Shown: positions 43,611 to 53,329, counted from the stretch's first letter. The stretch is DNA of 64,000 bases from Acetobacter garciniae (GCF_017377735.1 NZ_JAFVMH010000005.1:62001-126000), one strand, 5' to 3'. Notes: generated by a model not told the origin, from the letters alone. Made by a program: numbers and translations.

Positions 43611-46600
43611 ATGTCGATATTCACAAAAACGACCGAAGGGATCGGCATCGTCCTGCTCTGGATCGCCCTTGTGCTGGCCCCCGTCAGGGCTGTGGCGAAG
43701 GACACGATCACGATCGGTTTTACCGCCGCACTGTCCGGGGATTCCGCGGCCTTCGGGCTGAATATCCGCAAAGGTCTCGAACTCGCCGTCGAAGACCTGA
43801 ACCGCAGGGGCGATCATACCTACAGGCTGGTTTCGATGGACGATCGGGGCGAGGCGCGTGAAGGGGCGCTGATCGCCCAGCGCTTCTGCTCGGACCCGAC
43901 GGTCGATGTGGTGATGGGCTATTCCTCCGCCTCGATAGCCCTTGCCGCGGCACCCATTCTCGATGGCTGCAAGCTGCCGGTCATTGCCTCTGCGGCGACC
44001 AGCCCCGCACTTTCGAATATCAGCCCATATTTCCACCGCAACGTGCTGACAGACACGGTGCAGGGCGGGATGATGGGGCAGTATGCCGCCAGGACACTCG
44101 GGCTTTCGCGCATCTATGTGCTGAACCAGCAGGACGATTACGGGATCGGTGTTGCGCGCGCCTTCTCCGATGGTGCGCAAAAGGCTGGCGCACAGGTGCT
44201 GGGCACGGAATCCTACCTTGTCGGCACAAGAGATTTCCGCACGATGCTGACCCGCGTGCGCATGGCCCGGCCGGATGCGATCTTTATCGGCGGTTACTAT
44301 ACCGAGGCCGCGGGGATCGCCAGGCAGGCCCGCGCGCTCGGCATTCAGGCGCGCTTTCTCTCGACCGACGGCGCGCTCAATACCGAGTTGATGAAGCTTG
44401 GCCATGGCGCGGTGGAAGGCATGGTCCTTTATGGCATGTTCGACCCATCCGCCGCCGCGCCCGAGACGGCGCAGTTCGTGCGCGCCTATCGCGCCGCCCA
44501 TGGTGAGGATCCGGGCGCGTGGTCGGCCCTGGGCTACGATGCCGGCAAGACGCTGGAGGCCGCCGTACGGCTTGCCGCGCAGAATGGGCAGGTGACGCGC
44601 GAAAGCCTGAACGCGGCCTTCGCCCAGGTGAAAGCGGTGCCCGGTGCAACCGGCCCGACAACCTTCCAGCCCAGCGGCGACAGGGACGGGGTGCTGCATT
44701 TCTTTGCCGTAGACCACGGGCGTTTTGTCTCGCTGGCGGGTGGGGTGGCGCCGCTGGCTCAGCCCCAAGGCGCGTATCCGGCAAAACAGGGTGCGGGGCC
44801 GGTGGGTGATACGATCGCCTATTTCGGCCAGCTTCTTGCCAATGCTGTCGTGCTGGGGGCGATCTATGCGCTGACCGCCGTTGCGTTCACGCTGGTTTAT
44901 GGCGTGGTACGGCTGGTAAATTTCGCGTTCGGCGAGTTGTTCATGCTCGGCGCCTTCGTGACGGTCTCGCTCATGCTGTCCAGGATTCAACTGGTCGGCT
45001 TCACGCTGCCCATGCCGGCCCTGCCATTCCTGCTGGCGGCCCTGCTCGCCGTTCCCGTGACGGCGGCCCTTGGCGTGGCGGTCGAGCGCATTGCCTATCG
45101 CCCGTTGCGCCGTGCACCGCGTCTGGCGCCACTCATCACCTCCATCGCCGTTTCGATCCTGCTGCAAAGCCTTGCGCAGACCGTGTGGGGCGCGGAGGAA
45201 CTGCGTTTCCCCGATTTTGCGCTCTCGTCCCTGCCGCCGCTTGTGCTGTTCGGCACCATCTATTTCAGCGTCATGGATCTTGTGGTCATCGGGGCTGCGG
45301 TGGCGGCCATGCTGATGCTTGCCCTGTTCATCTCCCGCTCCCGGCTGGGCCGGGCCATGCGCGCCACGGCCGAAGACCAGACGGCGGCACAGCTTGTGGG
45401 GATTCCCGTTGACCGGGTGATCGCGGCCGCCTTTGCCATCGGTTCCGGCTTTGCCGCACTTTCGGGCCTGCTCTATGCCCAGACTTATGGTTTCGCCCAT
45501 TTCAGCATGGGGTTCGCGCCGGGGCTGAAGGCGCTTATTGCCGCGGTCCTGGGTGGTATTGGTTCCTTGCCGGGGGCGGCCCTGGGTGGGCTGGTGCTGG
45601 CCGTTGCCGAAACGATCGCAGGCGGCGTGCTGCCCGATGGTGCCGCCTGGAAGGATGCGGTCGGTTTTGTGCTGCTGGTCCTGCTGCTGCTTTTTCGCCC
45701 GCAGGGGCTGCTTGGCCGGCGCGAGATGAACACCGCCGGGCGCGGAAGCCTGCTGGACGGAACGGGGGTGGCATTCGGGCCGGTGGCGCGCAGAATCTTC
45801 GCCCGGGTCGATGCCGGCATGGCCCGGATCGGCCACAACCCGCGCGGCCTGGCATTGGGCGCCCTGGCCGTTGCTGTCTTGCTGGGGCTGGGCCTGTCTT
45901 CGGATTACTGGCTGACCTGCCTGACCATGATCGTGCTTTACGGAACACTGGCCAGCGGGCTGAACCTGATCGTCGGCTTTGCCGGCCTGCTCGATCTCGG
46001 TTTTGTGGCATTCTGGGCGGTGGGTTCGTATTTCACCGCCATCCTTTTCGTCTCCGTCCTGGAACATGCGATGGGTGCGGCCCCGAGGCAGATCTGGTGG
46101 CTCTTCTATCTCGACCTGCCATTGGGCGGCCTGCTTGCGGCGGGGCTTGCCGTGCTACTGGGCACGCCCACGCTGCGCCTGCGGGGCGATTATCTTGCCA
46201 TCATGACACTGGGCTTCGGTGAGCTTGTGCGGATCGTGGCCACGAACTGGATCGGGCTGACGAACGGTCCGATGGGTATTCGCGGCATTCCTGCGCCCGC
46301 TTTGTTCGGCATGCCGCTTGCTTCCGCCCGGGCGCAGTTCCTGGCGGCCCTGGTCCTGGCGATTATGGTCGTCTTCGTGCTGACACGGCTGGTGCGTTCG
46401 TATATCGGCCGCGCCTGGGTCGCCATTCGCGAAGATGAAGACGCCGCCGCGGGCATGGGCATACCCGTGGCGCGCTACAAGCTGTACGCCTATGCCACCA
46501 GCGGCTTCATCGGCGGGATCACGGGTGTCTTTTACGCCCATACCCAGCATTACATCAGCCCGCTGAACTTCGACCTGTTCGAGAACATCCTGCTGCTGAT

Positions 46601-46892
46601 GCTGATCGTGCTTGGCGGGATCGGCACCTTTGCCGGGCCTTTCGTGGGCTCCGTGATCTGGTTCCTTTTTCTCCAGTTCAGCCTGGGCATTCCCTTCGTC
46701 CAGAACCATCCGGAAACGCGGTTCGCGCTGCTGGGCGTGGTCCTGATCCTGCTGGTGCTGTTCCGCCCGCAGGGCCTGGCTGCGGGGCTGCGGGTGGCAC
46801 TGATCCTGCCCGGGCTTGGCAGGGAACGGCCCGCATCCGCCGCACCGCTTGCCACGCCCGCTACCGCAGCCAGCACGGAGACAGGCGCATGA
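43611..46892 (+). CDS. Fused branched-chain-amino-acid-type ABC transporter: binding protein + LivH + LivM
   Basis: A single 1093-residue frame joins three normally separate proteins. Residues 1-385 are a signal-peptide-bearing LivK-type binding protein (TITIGFTAALSGDSAAFGLNIRKGLELAVEDLN). Residues about 403-705 are LivH (AIYALTAVAFTLVYGVVRLVNFAFGEL through LFRPQGLLG). Residues about 745-1065 are LivM (GTLASGLNLIVGFAGLLDLGFVAFWAVGSY through LFRPQGLAAG). The joins are in frame with no internal stop, so this is not an assembly of separate genes. The binding domain would sit in the periplasm, tethered to the permease. LivG and LivF follow with ATGA overlaps. The substrate is unknown, probably an amino acid, amide or aromatic acid. 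Confidence 0.9.
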   Translation: MSIFTKTTEGIGIVLLWIALVLAPVRAVAKDTITIGFTAALSGDSAAFGLNIRKGLELAVEDLNRRGDHTYRLVSMDDRGEAREGALIAQRFCSDPTVDVVMGYSSASIALAAAPILDGCKLPVIASAATSPALSNISPYFHRNVLTDTVQGGMMGQYAARTLGLSRIYVLNQQDDYGIGVARAFSDGAQKAGAQVLGTESYLVGTRDFRTMLTRVRMARPDAIFIGGYYTEAAGIARQARALGIQARFLSTDGALNTELMKLGHGAVEGMVLYGMFDPSAAAPETAQFVRAYRAAHGEDPGAWSALGYDAGKTLEAAVRLAAQNGQVTRESLNAAFAQVKAVPGATGPTTFQPSGDRDGVLHFFAVDHGRFVSLAGGVAPLAQPQGAYPAKQGAGPVGDTIAYFGQLLANAVVLGAIYALTAVAFTLVYGVVRLVNFAFGELFMLGAFVTVSLMLSRIQLVGFTLPMPALPFLLAALLAVPVTAALGVAVERIAYRPLRRAPRLAPLITSIAVSILLQSLAQTVWGAEELRFPDFALSSLPPLVLFGTIYFSVMDLVVIGAAVAAMLMLALFISRSRLGRAMRATAEDQTAAQLVGIPVDRVIAAAFAIGSGFAALSGLLYAQTYGFAHFSMGFAPGLKALIAAVLGGIGSLPGAALGGLVLAVAETIAGGVLPDGAAWKDAVGFVLLVLLLLFRPQGLLGRREMNTAGRGSLLDGTGVAFGPVARRIFARVDAGMARIGHNPRGLALGALAVAVLLGLGLSSDYWLTCLTMIVLYGTLASGLNLIVGFAGLLDLGFVAFWAVGSYFTAILFVSVLEHAMGAAPRQIWWLFYLDLPLGGLLAAGLAVLLGTPTLRLRGDYLAIMTLGFGELVRIVATNWIGLTNGPMGIRGIPAPALFGMPLASARAQFLAALVLAIMVVFVLTRLVRSYIGRAWVAIREDEDAAAGMGIPVARYKLYAYATSGFIGGITGVFYAHTQHYISPLNFDLFENILLLMLIVLGGIGTFAGPFVGSVIWFLFLQFSLGIPFVQNHPETRFALLGVVLILLVLFRPQGLAAGLRVALILPGLGRERPASAAPLATPATAASTETGA

Positions 46893-47656
46893 GCGCGATC
46901 CTGCATGCATGCGGGCTGAAGGTCCGTTTCGGTGGGCTGGAGGCAATCGGCGGGGTGGATCTGTGCGTGCGGGCTGGGGCCATCCACGGGCTGATCGGCC
47001 CAAATGGTGCGGGCAAGACGACGCTGCTCAATGCGCTGAGCGGCTTTGTGCGCCTTGCCGCGGGCCAGTTGCGGTTCAACGGACATGAGATCGCGGGCAG
47101 GCGGCCGGATGCGATTGCAGCACTCGGCCTGTCCCGCACCTTCCAGAACATCCGCCTTTTCGGCGCCATGACGGTGCTGGAAAGCCTGCTGGTGGGCGCG
47201 CATCGCCAGTTCGACATGGGGGCAGGGGCCATTGTGCTGGGTTCGGCCCGCTCGAAAGTGGCGGAGCGGGCCATGATCGGGCGTGCCCATATGCTGCTCG
47301 ACTTCGTGGGGCTTGGCGCGGATACGGCGGCACGCGTGGCCACCACGCTGTCCTACGGCCAGCAGAGGCGGGTGGAAATCGCACGGGCCCTGATGTCCTC
47401 CCCCCAACTGGTGCTGCTCGATGAACCGCTGGCGGGGATGAACGCGCTTGAAAAACAGGAGATCGCAACCCTTGTGCGCAGTGTCCGGGCGCAGGGAACA
47501 ACATTGCTGCTGATTGAGCATGACATGCAGATCGTGCGCGACCTGTGCGACCACCTGACCGTGCTGGACCACGGAAAGCGCCTTGCCGATGGCCCCCCGC
47601 GTGACGTGCTGGCCGATCCGGCCGTGCAGGCCGCCTATCTGGGGCGTGGCCGATGA
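46889..47656 (+). CDS. livG: LivG-type ABC ATPase
   Basis: This 255-residue ATPase has Walker A GPNGAGKTT near residue 37, the signature LSYGQQRRVEIARAL near 152 and Walker B LVLLDEPLAGM near 173, with the Liv-specific ending. It powers uptake with LivF and the fused permease. It overlaps both neighbours by ATGA. Confidence 0.93.
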   Translation: MSAILHACGLKVRFGGLEAIGGVDLCVRAGAIHGLIGPNGAGKTTLLNALSGFVRLAAGQLRFNGHEIAGRRPDAIAALGLSRTFQNIRLFGAMTVLESLLVGAHRQFDMGAGAIVLGSARSKVAERAMIGRAHMLLDFVGLGADTAARVATTLSYGQQRRVEIARALMSSPQLVLLDEPLAGMNALEKQEIATLVRSVRAQGTTLLLIEHDMQIVRDLCDHLTVLDHGKRLADGPPRDVLADPAVQAAYLGRGR

Positions 47657-48390
47657 CCGTGCTGCACGACAGTACCGCACCGCTGCTCGACGTGCGCGGG
47701 TTGAGCGTATCCTACGGCCCTATCCGGGCTGTGCACGGTATCGATTTCACGGTCGAGCGTGGAACGGTCGTCTCACTCGTCGGGGGTAACGGGGCTGGCA
47801 AGTCCACGACGCTGATGGCGATTTCGGGCATCCTGCCCATGGACACAGGCACCGTCCGGTTCGGGGGCGAGGATATTACCAGCCTGCGGCCGGAACTGCG
47901 CGTGCGGCGCGGGATCGCGCATGTGCCCGAAGGCCGCCGCGTCTTTGCGGGCATGAGCGTGCGCGAAAACCTGGTCCTTGGTGCCTACTGCCGCCATGAC
48001 CGGGCGGAGATCGCCAGCGATCTGGATCGGCTGACTGCGCTTTTTCCCGTTCTGGGCAGGCGCATGAACCAGATGGCGGGCACGCTTTCGGGTGGCCAGC
48101 AGCAGATGGTCGCCATCGCGCGGGGGCTGATGTCGCGGCCTTCGCTTCTGATCATGGACGAACCGACGATGGGGCTTGCGCCCCAGATGATCGATCTCGT
48201 TCTCGACACGGTCAGCGATATCCGTGCGCAGGGCATTACCGTGCTGCTTGTCGAACAGAACGCGGTGGAGGCGCTGCGCCTGTCCGACCGTGTCTACGTG
48301 ATGCGGCTGGGGCGCATCGTCCATTGCGGTGCGGGTGCGGATATCGATTCCGACCAGTTGAAAGCCTTTTACATGGGAGTTGATGCATGA
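47653..48390 (+). CDS. livF: LivF-type ABC ATPase
   Basis: This 245-residue ATPase has Walker A GGNGAGKST near residue 44, signature LSGGQQQMVAIARGL near 145 and Walker B LLIMDEPTMGLAP near 165. The HVPEGRRVFAGMSVRENL stretch is a LivF hallmark. It overlaps both neighbours by ATGA. Confidence 0.94.
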   Translation: MTVLHDSTAPLLDVRGLSVSYGPIRAVHGIDFTVERGTVVSLVGGNGAGKSTTLMAISGILPMDTGTVRFGGEDITSLRPELRVRRGIAHVPEGRRVFAGMSVRENLVLGAYCRHDRAEIASDLDRLTALFPVLGRRMNQMAGTLSGGQQQMVAIARGLMSRPSLLIMDEPTMGLAPQMIDLVLDTVSDIRAQGITVLLVEQNAVEALRLSDRVYVMRLGRIVHCGAGADIDSDQLKAFYMGVDA

Positions 48391-49355
48391 CGGACTCTAA
48401 TTATTCCGCCCAGCCTGCCGCGCAGGCGCGCATGCGCCAGGGCACGTTCCTTGGGGTGCCGCCTGCAACGCGGGCGACGACCGGGCAGATCGCGATCATG
48501 GGCCTGCCTTTCGATTGCGGGACGCATGCCACGCGCATCGGCTCGCGCCAGGGCCCGGCAGCGTTCCGCGCCATGTCCAGCGAGGTGCGCCCGCTCTATC
48601 CCCCACTGGCGGATGCCGACCCGCGCGAGGGCCGGCGCGTGGTCGATCTGGGCGACGTGGATGTGGTTGCTTCCGATATCGGCCCGTCCATGGCGGCGAT
48701 GGAAGCAGCAGTAGCAGAGGTGGTGAACGCCGATGCCGTGCCGCTTTGCGTGGGTGGGGATGGCACCGTCACGTTGCCGGTCCTGCGGGCGCTGGCCAGG
48801 CGTTATCCCGACCTTACGCTTATCCATATCGACGCGCATACGGATTCCTATCCGGGTGAGAGCCTGAACACGTCCACCACCTTTACCCTTGCTGCGCTGG
48901 AAGGGCTGGTCGATACGAAGCATTCCTTCCATATCGGCGCACGCGGCACGATGTCGGTTGCCGGGGCCTATGACCATACGCGCTCGCTGGGCTTTCGGAT
49001 GATCACGGGGGATGAAGTGCGCAAGCGCGGGGCAGAGGCCATAGCCGCCGAGATCTGCCAGACGATCGGCGCGCGCCCGGTGCATCTGTCCTTCGACATG
49101 GATTATTTCGATCCTTCCGCAGCACCGGGTGTGGCCACACCGACCTGGGGCGGCCCACCCGTGGCGGAGGTGTTCGACCTGCTGCACGGCCTGAACGGCC
49201 TGGATTTCGTGGGGGTCGATATCAACACGCTCAGCCCGCCGCACGATACGCAGGGCATGGCGGCGATGCTCGCGGGCCATGTCGCGGTGATCGCCATGCA
49301 TCTTGTCCAGCTTGGCCAGGCAGCACACCACCCTAACGGAGGGCCCCGCCTGTGA
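48387..49355 (+). CDS. Ureohydrolase-family protein (agmatinase/arginase-like) with altered metal site
   Basis: The 322-residue protein has the ureohydrolase fold: DAHTD near residue 148 and SFDMDYFDPSAAPG near residue 233 are the usual manganese motifs. However, the first motif, normally GGDHS with a metal-binding His, reads GGDGT near residue 123. Loss of that ligand should alter metal binding, so activity on guanidino compounds is uncertain. In typical enzymes urea is split from a guanidino group. Its place after the Liv transporter suggests the imported compound is its substrate (inference). Confidence 0.82.
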   Translation: MTDSNYSAQPAAQARMRQGTFLGVPPATRATTGQIAIMGLPFDCGTHATRIGSRQGPAAFRAMSSEVRPLYPPLADADPREGRRVVDLGDVDVVASDIGPSMAAMEAAVAEVVNADAVPLCVGGDGTVTLPVLRALARRYPDLTLIHIDAHTDSYPGESLNTSTTFTLAALEGLVDTKHSFHIGARGTMSVAGAYDHTRSLGFRMITGDEVRKRGAEAIAAEICQTIGARPVHLSFDMDYFDPSAAPGVATPTWGGPPVAEVFDLLHGLNGLDFVGVDINTLSPPHDTQGMAAMLAGHVAVIAMHLVQLGQAAHHPNGGPRL

Positions 49356-50497
49356 ACACCGTGCCGTTCGAGCCGAAACCCTATCACTGGAGCGGGCCGC
49401 CGCCGGGTGAGGCGATGAGCGCGCCGCCGCGCTTTTACACCGATCCTGCGATTTTCGAGGCCGAAAAGACGCATATCCATCTCAAGACCTGGTTCTTCGC
49501 GGGCCGTGTGGATGAAATTCCCGCAGCGGGGGACTACAAGAGTATCGAGACGGTCGGTGGCCCGGTGCTGCTGGTGCGCGACGAAAAGGGCGTGCCGCGC
49601 GCTTTCGCCAATGTCTGCCGCCATCGCTCTTCCACCCTGCTCGATGGATGTGGCCACGCGCGTAGCATCCTGTGCCCCTATCACGCCTGGAGCTACCGGC
49701 TGGATGGCGCGCTCATGGGGGCGCCGGGCATGAACGACGCGCCGAATTTCGAAAAGTCGAAATTCGGCCTGACCCCGATCCGCCTGGAAGTCTGGGACGG
49801 CGCGATCTTCCTGAACTACGATACCGCCGCCCCGGACCTGCGCAGCTATCTGGGCAATATGCCGGACCTGCTGGGCAGCCACCGCATGGGCGATATGGTC
49901 AAGGTATGGGATATCCAGATCGAAATCGGGGCCAACTGGAAGCTCGTGCTCGAAAACGCGATGGAAACCTACCATACCGGCATGGTGCATAGTGAAACGA
50001 TCGGCGCCCAGCGTTCCATAAGCTTTCCCACGCAGGGCGAATGGCACTGCATACAGGTCCTGTCCGACCGGTCCATTGCGGTGCTGGGCGATACAGAGGC
50101 TTTCCCCATGATCGAGGGGCTTTCGGAACAGGCAGGCAAGGGGGCGTTTTTCACGGTTATCGAGCCCACGACACAGTTCGCCTTCGCGCAGGACTGCATG
50201 TGGTGGCTGGCTGTGCGACCGCTCGCGGTCGATCGGTCCCTGCTTTCGATCGGCGGCGCCTTTCCGCGGCATTTTCTGGACCTGCCGGATTTCGAACGCC
50301 GGGCCGCACCCTATTTCAGCCGGTGGGAAGCCGTGGCGAAGGAGGATGTGGGTATTCTTGAAAAACAGCAGGCCGGGCTGTCTTCCGCCCTGGCGCGCCC
50401 AGGGCCCCTCTGCTGGCGTGACGACAAGGTCCTGGCCCTGAACCAGTGGATCAGAAGTCGCCTGCCGTCCGATATTCTTGATGAGGTTATAGCATGA
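49352..50497 (+). CDS. Rieske non-heme iron oxygenase, alpha subunit
   Basis: This 381-residue oxygenase has the Rieske cluster site C-x-H-x16-C-x2-H (CRH near residue 88 and CPYH near 107) and the mononuclear iron site ENAMETYHTGMVH near residue 200. It oxidises a carbon or amine of the substrate with O2 and electrons from a reductase. No reductase or ferredoxin gene is in the operon, so an unlinked partner must serve. The family includes aromatic dioxygenases and quaternary-amine monooxygenases; I cannot tell which. Confidence 0.9.
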   Translation: MNTVPFEPKPYHWSGPPPGEAMSAPPRFYTDPAIFEAEKTHIHLKTWFFAGRVDEIPAAGDYKSIETVGGPVLLVRDEKGVPRAFANVCRHRSSTLLDGCGHARSILCPYHAWSYRLDGALMGAPGMNDAPNFEKSKFGLTPIRLEVWDGAIFLNYDTAAPDLRSYLGNMPDLLGSHRMGDMVKVWDIQIEIGANWKLVLENAMETYHTGMVHSETIGAQRSISFPTQGEWHCIQVLSDRSIAVLGDTEAFPMIEGLSEQAGKGAFFTVIEPTTQFAFAQDCMWWLAVRPLAVDRSLLSIGGAFPRHFLDLPDFERRAAPYFSRWEAVAKEDVGILEKQQAGLSSALARPGPLCWRDDKVLALNQWIRSRLPSDILDEVIA

Positions 50498-51486
50498 TGC
50501 GTGTTCTTCTTACCCATAACCGGGACCTGCTCAAGCATTTCTACGGCGAACGTGCCGTGCGTGCCCTCAAGGCGCTCCCGATCGAGCTGGTCATGAACGA
50601 CAGCGACGAACCCCTGACGGGTGATGCGCTGGTCAAGGCGGCGGAAGGCTGCCAGGTCGTTATTTCCGACCGTCTGGCGGCGGGCCCGCGCGCGGTGATG
50701 GAGCAGTTGAAGGATGTAAAGCTGTTCACGCGCTGCGCCGTGGACATGCGCAACATCGATGTGGATGCGGCATCGGATGCGGGCATCCTGGTCTGTAACT
50801 GCGGCTCTGGCTATGCGGACGCGGTGGCTGAACATGCCCTGGCCCTCATGCTCGATCTGGCCCGGAACATCACCCATGATGCGGAGCGCTATCACGCGGG
50901 GCAGGCCACCCATCCGATGGTGTTCGGTCGCCAGCTTGCCGGGGCCCATGTGGGCGTGATCGGCTATGGGTCGATCGGTCGGCGTATCGTCGAACTGGCG
51001 CTGGCCTTCAAGATGAAGGTCTCGGTATATGACCCCTACGCCCGGATCGACAACGGCGCCATAAACCCGGTCGGGCTGGACGAGGTACTGGGAACGCCCG
51101 ATTTCGTTGTCTGCGCCGCCTATGCCACGCCCCAGACCAATCGGATGATGAATGCCGAAGCATTCGCGAAAATGCGCGCGGATGCCTTTTTCATCAACAT
51201 ATCGCGCGGTATTCTGGTCGATGAGGATGCGCTGGAACATGCCCTGACCAACGGGATTATCGCCGGGGCGGGGCTTGACGTGGGGGATGGCCCGGACCAG
51301 CAGCCTTCCCTGCGTCTGGCGCGGCTGCCCAATGTTGTGGCAACCCCGCATTCAGCCGCGCTGATGATCGAGCCGTCGGAGTTCCAGGCCATGGAAACGG
51401 TCGAACAGGTCAAGGCGATGCTGGCTGGCAAGCTGCCCATCCATGCGAAAAATCCGCACCGGGTGCGGGGGCTGTTCGAAGCATGA
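50494..51486 (+). CDS. D-2-hydroxyacid dehydrogenase family protein
   Basis: The 330-residue protein has a formate/glycerate-dehydrogenase-type N-domain and an NAD domain with GVIGYGSIGRRIVE near residue 153. The catalytic Arg is in NISRG near residue 235 and the His in TPHSA near residue 283. It likely interconverts a 2-hydroxy and a 2-keto acid of the pathway. ATGA overlaps on both sides. Confidence 0.9.
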   Translation: MMRVLLTHNRDLLKHFYGERAVRALKALPIELVMNDSDEPLTGDALVKAAEGCQVVISDRLAAGPRAVMEQLKDVKLFTRCAVDMRNIDVDAASDAGILVCNCGSGYADAVAEHALALMLDLARNITHDAERYHAGQATHPMVFGRQLAGAHVGVIGYGSIGRRIVELALAFKMKVSVYDPYARIDNGAINPVGLDEVLGTPDFVVCAAYATPQTNRMMNAEAFAKMRADAFFINISRGILVDEDALEHALTNGIIAGAGLDVGDGPDQQPSLRLARLPNVVATPHSAALMIEPSEFQAMETVEQVKAMLAGKLPIHAKNPHRVRGLFEA

Positions 51487-52346
51487 ACGGGCTGATCCCT
51501 GCGCGCAAACCCGCGTTCCGACCGCCTGCCGGGGCATGTGACTGCCATATGCATATCTACGGGCCGACGGATATCTATCCGCCCGCGCCGGGCTCGCCTT
51601 TTCCGCCGGTCAAGGGTGGGGACATCGCCACTTATCTGGAGTTGCGCAAGGTCCTGGGGCTGACCCGTGCGGTGGTGGTCCAGCCATCCGTCTACGGGTT
51701 CGACAACAGCGCCACGCTGGATGCCATGGCGGTGATGGGGGACGATGCGCGCGGTGTTGCCGTTGTCCCGCCGGATGTGAGCGATGCCGAACTCGAACGC
51801 CTGACGGGGCTGGGCATCCGTGGCATCCGGTTTTTCATGATCGGCGGCGGCGTGCTGGGCTGGGACGACCTGGAACGCCTGGCCGCCCGGACCGCAGCAT
51901 TCGGATGGCATGTGCAGATGCAGATGGACGGCCGCCACCTGCATGAGGAAGAGGCGCGCCTGGCCGCACTGCCGGGCTCGCTCGTCATTGACCATAACGG
52001 CAAGTTCCTTGAACCTGTCAGCCCCGATCATGAAGGGTTCTGCGCGCTCAGGCGGTTGATCGATCGGGGGCGCACCTGGGTGAAGACCTCCGGTGTTTAT
52101 GAAACATCGCGCGTCGGCGCACCCGATTACGCCGATGTCGCGGTCCTTGCGCGCACGCTGATCGAAACCGTGCCCGATCGCTGCCTGTTCGCAACGAACT
52201 GGCCGCACCCTTCCAAACCGAACGCGCTTCCCGACGATGCCCGGTTGCTGGATCTTTTCGCGGGCTGGTGCGGGGATGAAAAGACCGCCGCGACAATCAT
52301 GGTCGATAACCCGGCCACGGTCTACGGTTTCGCACCATTGCCCTGA
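51483..52346 (+). CDS. Amidohydrolase (PF04909; LigI-like lactonase)
   Basis: The 287-residue protein starts with ACDCHMHIYGP, the HxH metal motif of amidohydrolase family 2, and continues with a TIM barrel: GIRGIRFF, WHVQMQMDG, LVIDHNGKF and, at the end, FATNWPHPS with the active Asp/Asn region. Close relatives include 2-pyrone-4,6-dicarboxylate lactonase and sugar-lactone isomerases, so a lactone or decarboxylase reaction is plausible. It closes the seven-gene operon. Confidence 0.88.
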   Translation: MNGLIPARKPAFRPPAGACDCHMHIYGPTDIYPPAPGSPFPPVKGGDIATYLELRKVLGLTRAVVVQPSVYGFDNSATLDAMAVMGDDARGVAVVPPDVSDAELERLTGLGIRGIRFFMIGGGVLGWDDLERLAARTAAFGWHVQMQMDGRHLHEEEARLAALPGSLVIDHNGKFLEPVSPDHEGFCALRRLIDRGRTWVKTSGVYETSRVGAPDYADVAVLARTLIETVPDRCLFATNWPHPSKPNALPDDARLLDLFAGWCGDEKTAATIMVDNPATVYGFAPLP

Positions 52347-52435
52347 CCGAGCGTCTTTTTGTGGAACCGCGTGCAAGCCTTCCGGGCGTCATGCCGGTTC
52401 CGCAAAGGAATTTGCACGGCATATTGCAGAATATT

Positions 52436-53329
52436 TCATATGCTTTTTGAAGCATGCTGTATCGCCTTGCCGATCTGCATGAAGGTCGAAACCGCCGGGT
52501 TTTTCGAGACGATCGGCGCACACAGGACAACATCCAGTTGGGGTGGGTCGGTCAGGGTACCTGACGTAAGGCCCGCACCCAGCCCGGCACAGAGCGATTC
52601 AGGGATCAGTGCTATACCCAGCCCCTTTGCGACAAGCTGGATGATCGTGTGTTGCAGGCGGGGTTCGAACACGACATTCGGCACAATCCCTTTGGCGGAA
52701 AAGTAACTGTTGATCGCGGACCGCAGGGCAGGTGCCGTTGCGACGGGTGTTGCAATGATCTTCTCCGCGCGGAGTGCGGCAGGTCCGATCTGCGCGGCCC
52801 CGGCGAGAGGATGGTCCGCCCTCATGATGATGCGCAGGCGTTCCCGGGTCAGCAAAACTGTCTGCAAATGCGGCGTATATCCGCAACCGAATGTCACGGC
52901 GGCATCCAGTGTGCCACCTACCAGCATCTCGTCGATCTCGGTGGGGGTGCGTTCGTCAAGAACAAGGCGGACATCCGGTCTGGCTTCCGAATAAAGCTGC
53001 ACCAGTTGGGGCACGACACTATGGGCGGCGTGCATCATGAAACCGAAGCGTAGTTCGCCCTTCATGCCGCTTGCCACCAGCCGCACGTCACGGCAGGCAT
53101 CCTCGAACTGCGCAAGCACGGTGCGGCAGTCTTTCATGAAATGTTCGCCGGCCGGGGTCAGGGCCACATTGCGCGAGTTTCTTTCAAACAGCTTCACGCC
53201 CAGCATGCGCTCGATCATGGCAATCTGCCGGCTGAACGGCGGCTGGCTCATGCTCATCCGTTCGGCCGCCCGACCGAAATGGAGGGTTTCGGCAAGAGCC
53301 ATGAAGATGTGCATATGCCGTGTGTCCAT
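52436..53329 (-). CDS. LysR-family regulator
   Basis: The 297-residue protein has the N-terminal motif MDTRHMHIFMALAETLHFGRAAERMSMSQPPFSRQIAMIERML and a LysR effector domain. It converges on the catabolic operon and is divergent from the AEC transporter gene about 100 bases away, which it may control. Confidence 0.88.
   Translation of the reverse strand: MDTRHMHIFMALAETLHFGRAAERMSMSQPPFSRQIAMIERMLGVKLFERNSRNVALTPAGEHFMKDCRTVLAQFEDACRDVRLVASGMKGELRFGFMMHAAHSVVPQLVQLYSEARPDVRLVLDERTPTEIDEMLVGGTLDAAVTFGCGYTPHLQTVLLTRERLRIIMRADHPLAGAAQIGPAALRAEKIIATPVATAPALRSAINSYFSAKGIVPNVVFEPRLQHTIIQLVAKGLGIALIPESLCAGLGAGLTSGTLTDPPQLDVVLCAPIVSKNPAVSTFMQIGKAIQHASKSI

Noticed and set aside
43503..46067. Very long open frame on the minus strand opposite the Liv fusion
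   Set aside because: It is rich in Gln, His and Arg and has no recognisable domains; it mirrors the GC-rich codon bias of the real gene on the plus strand.
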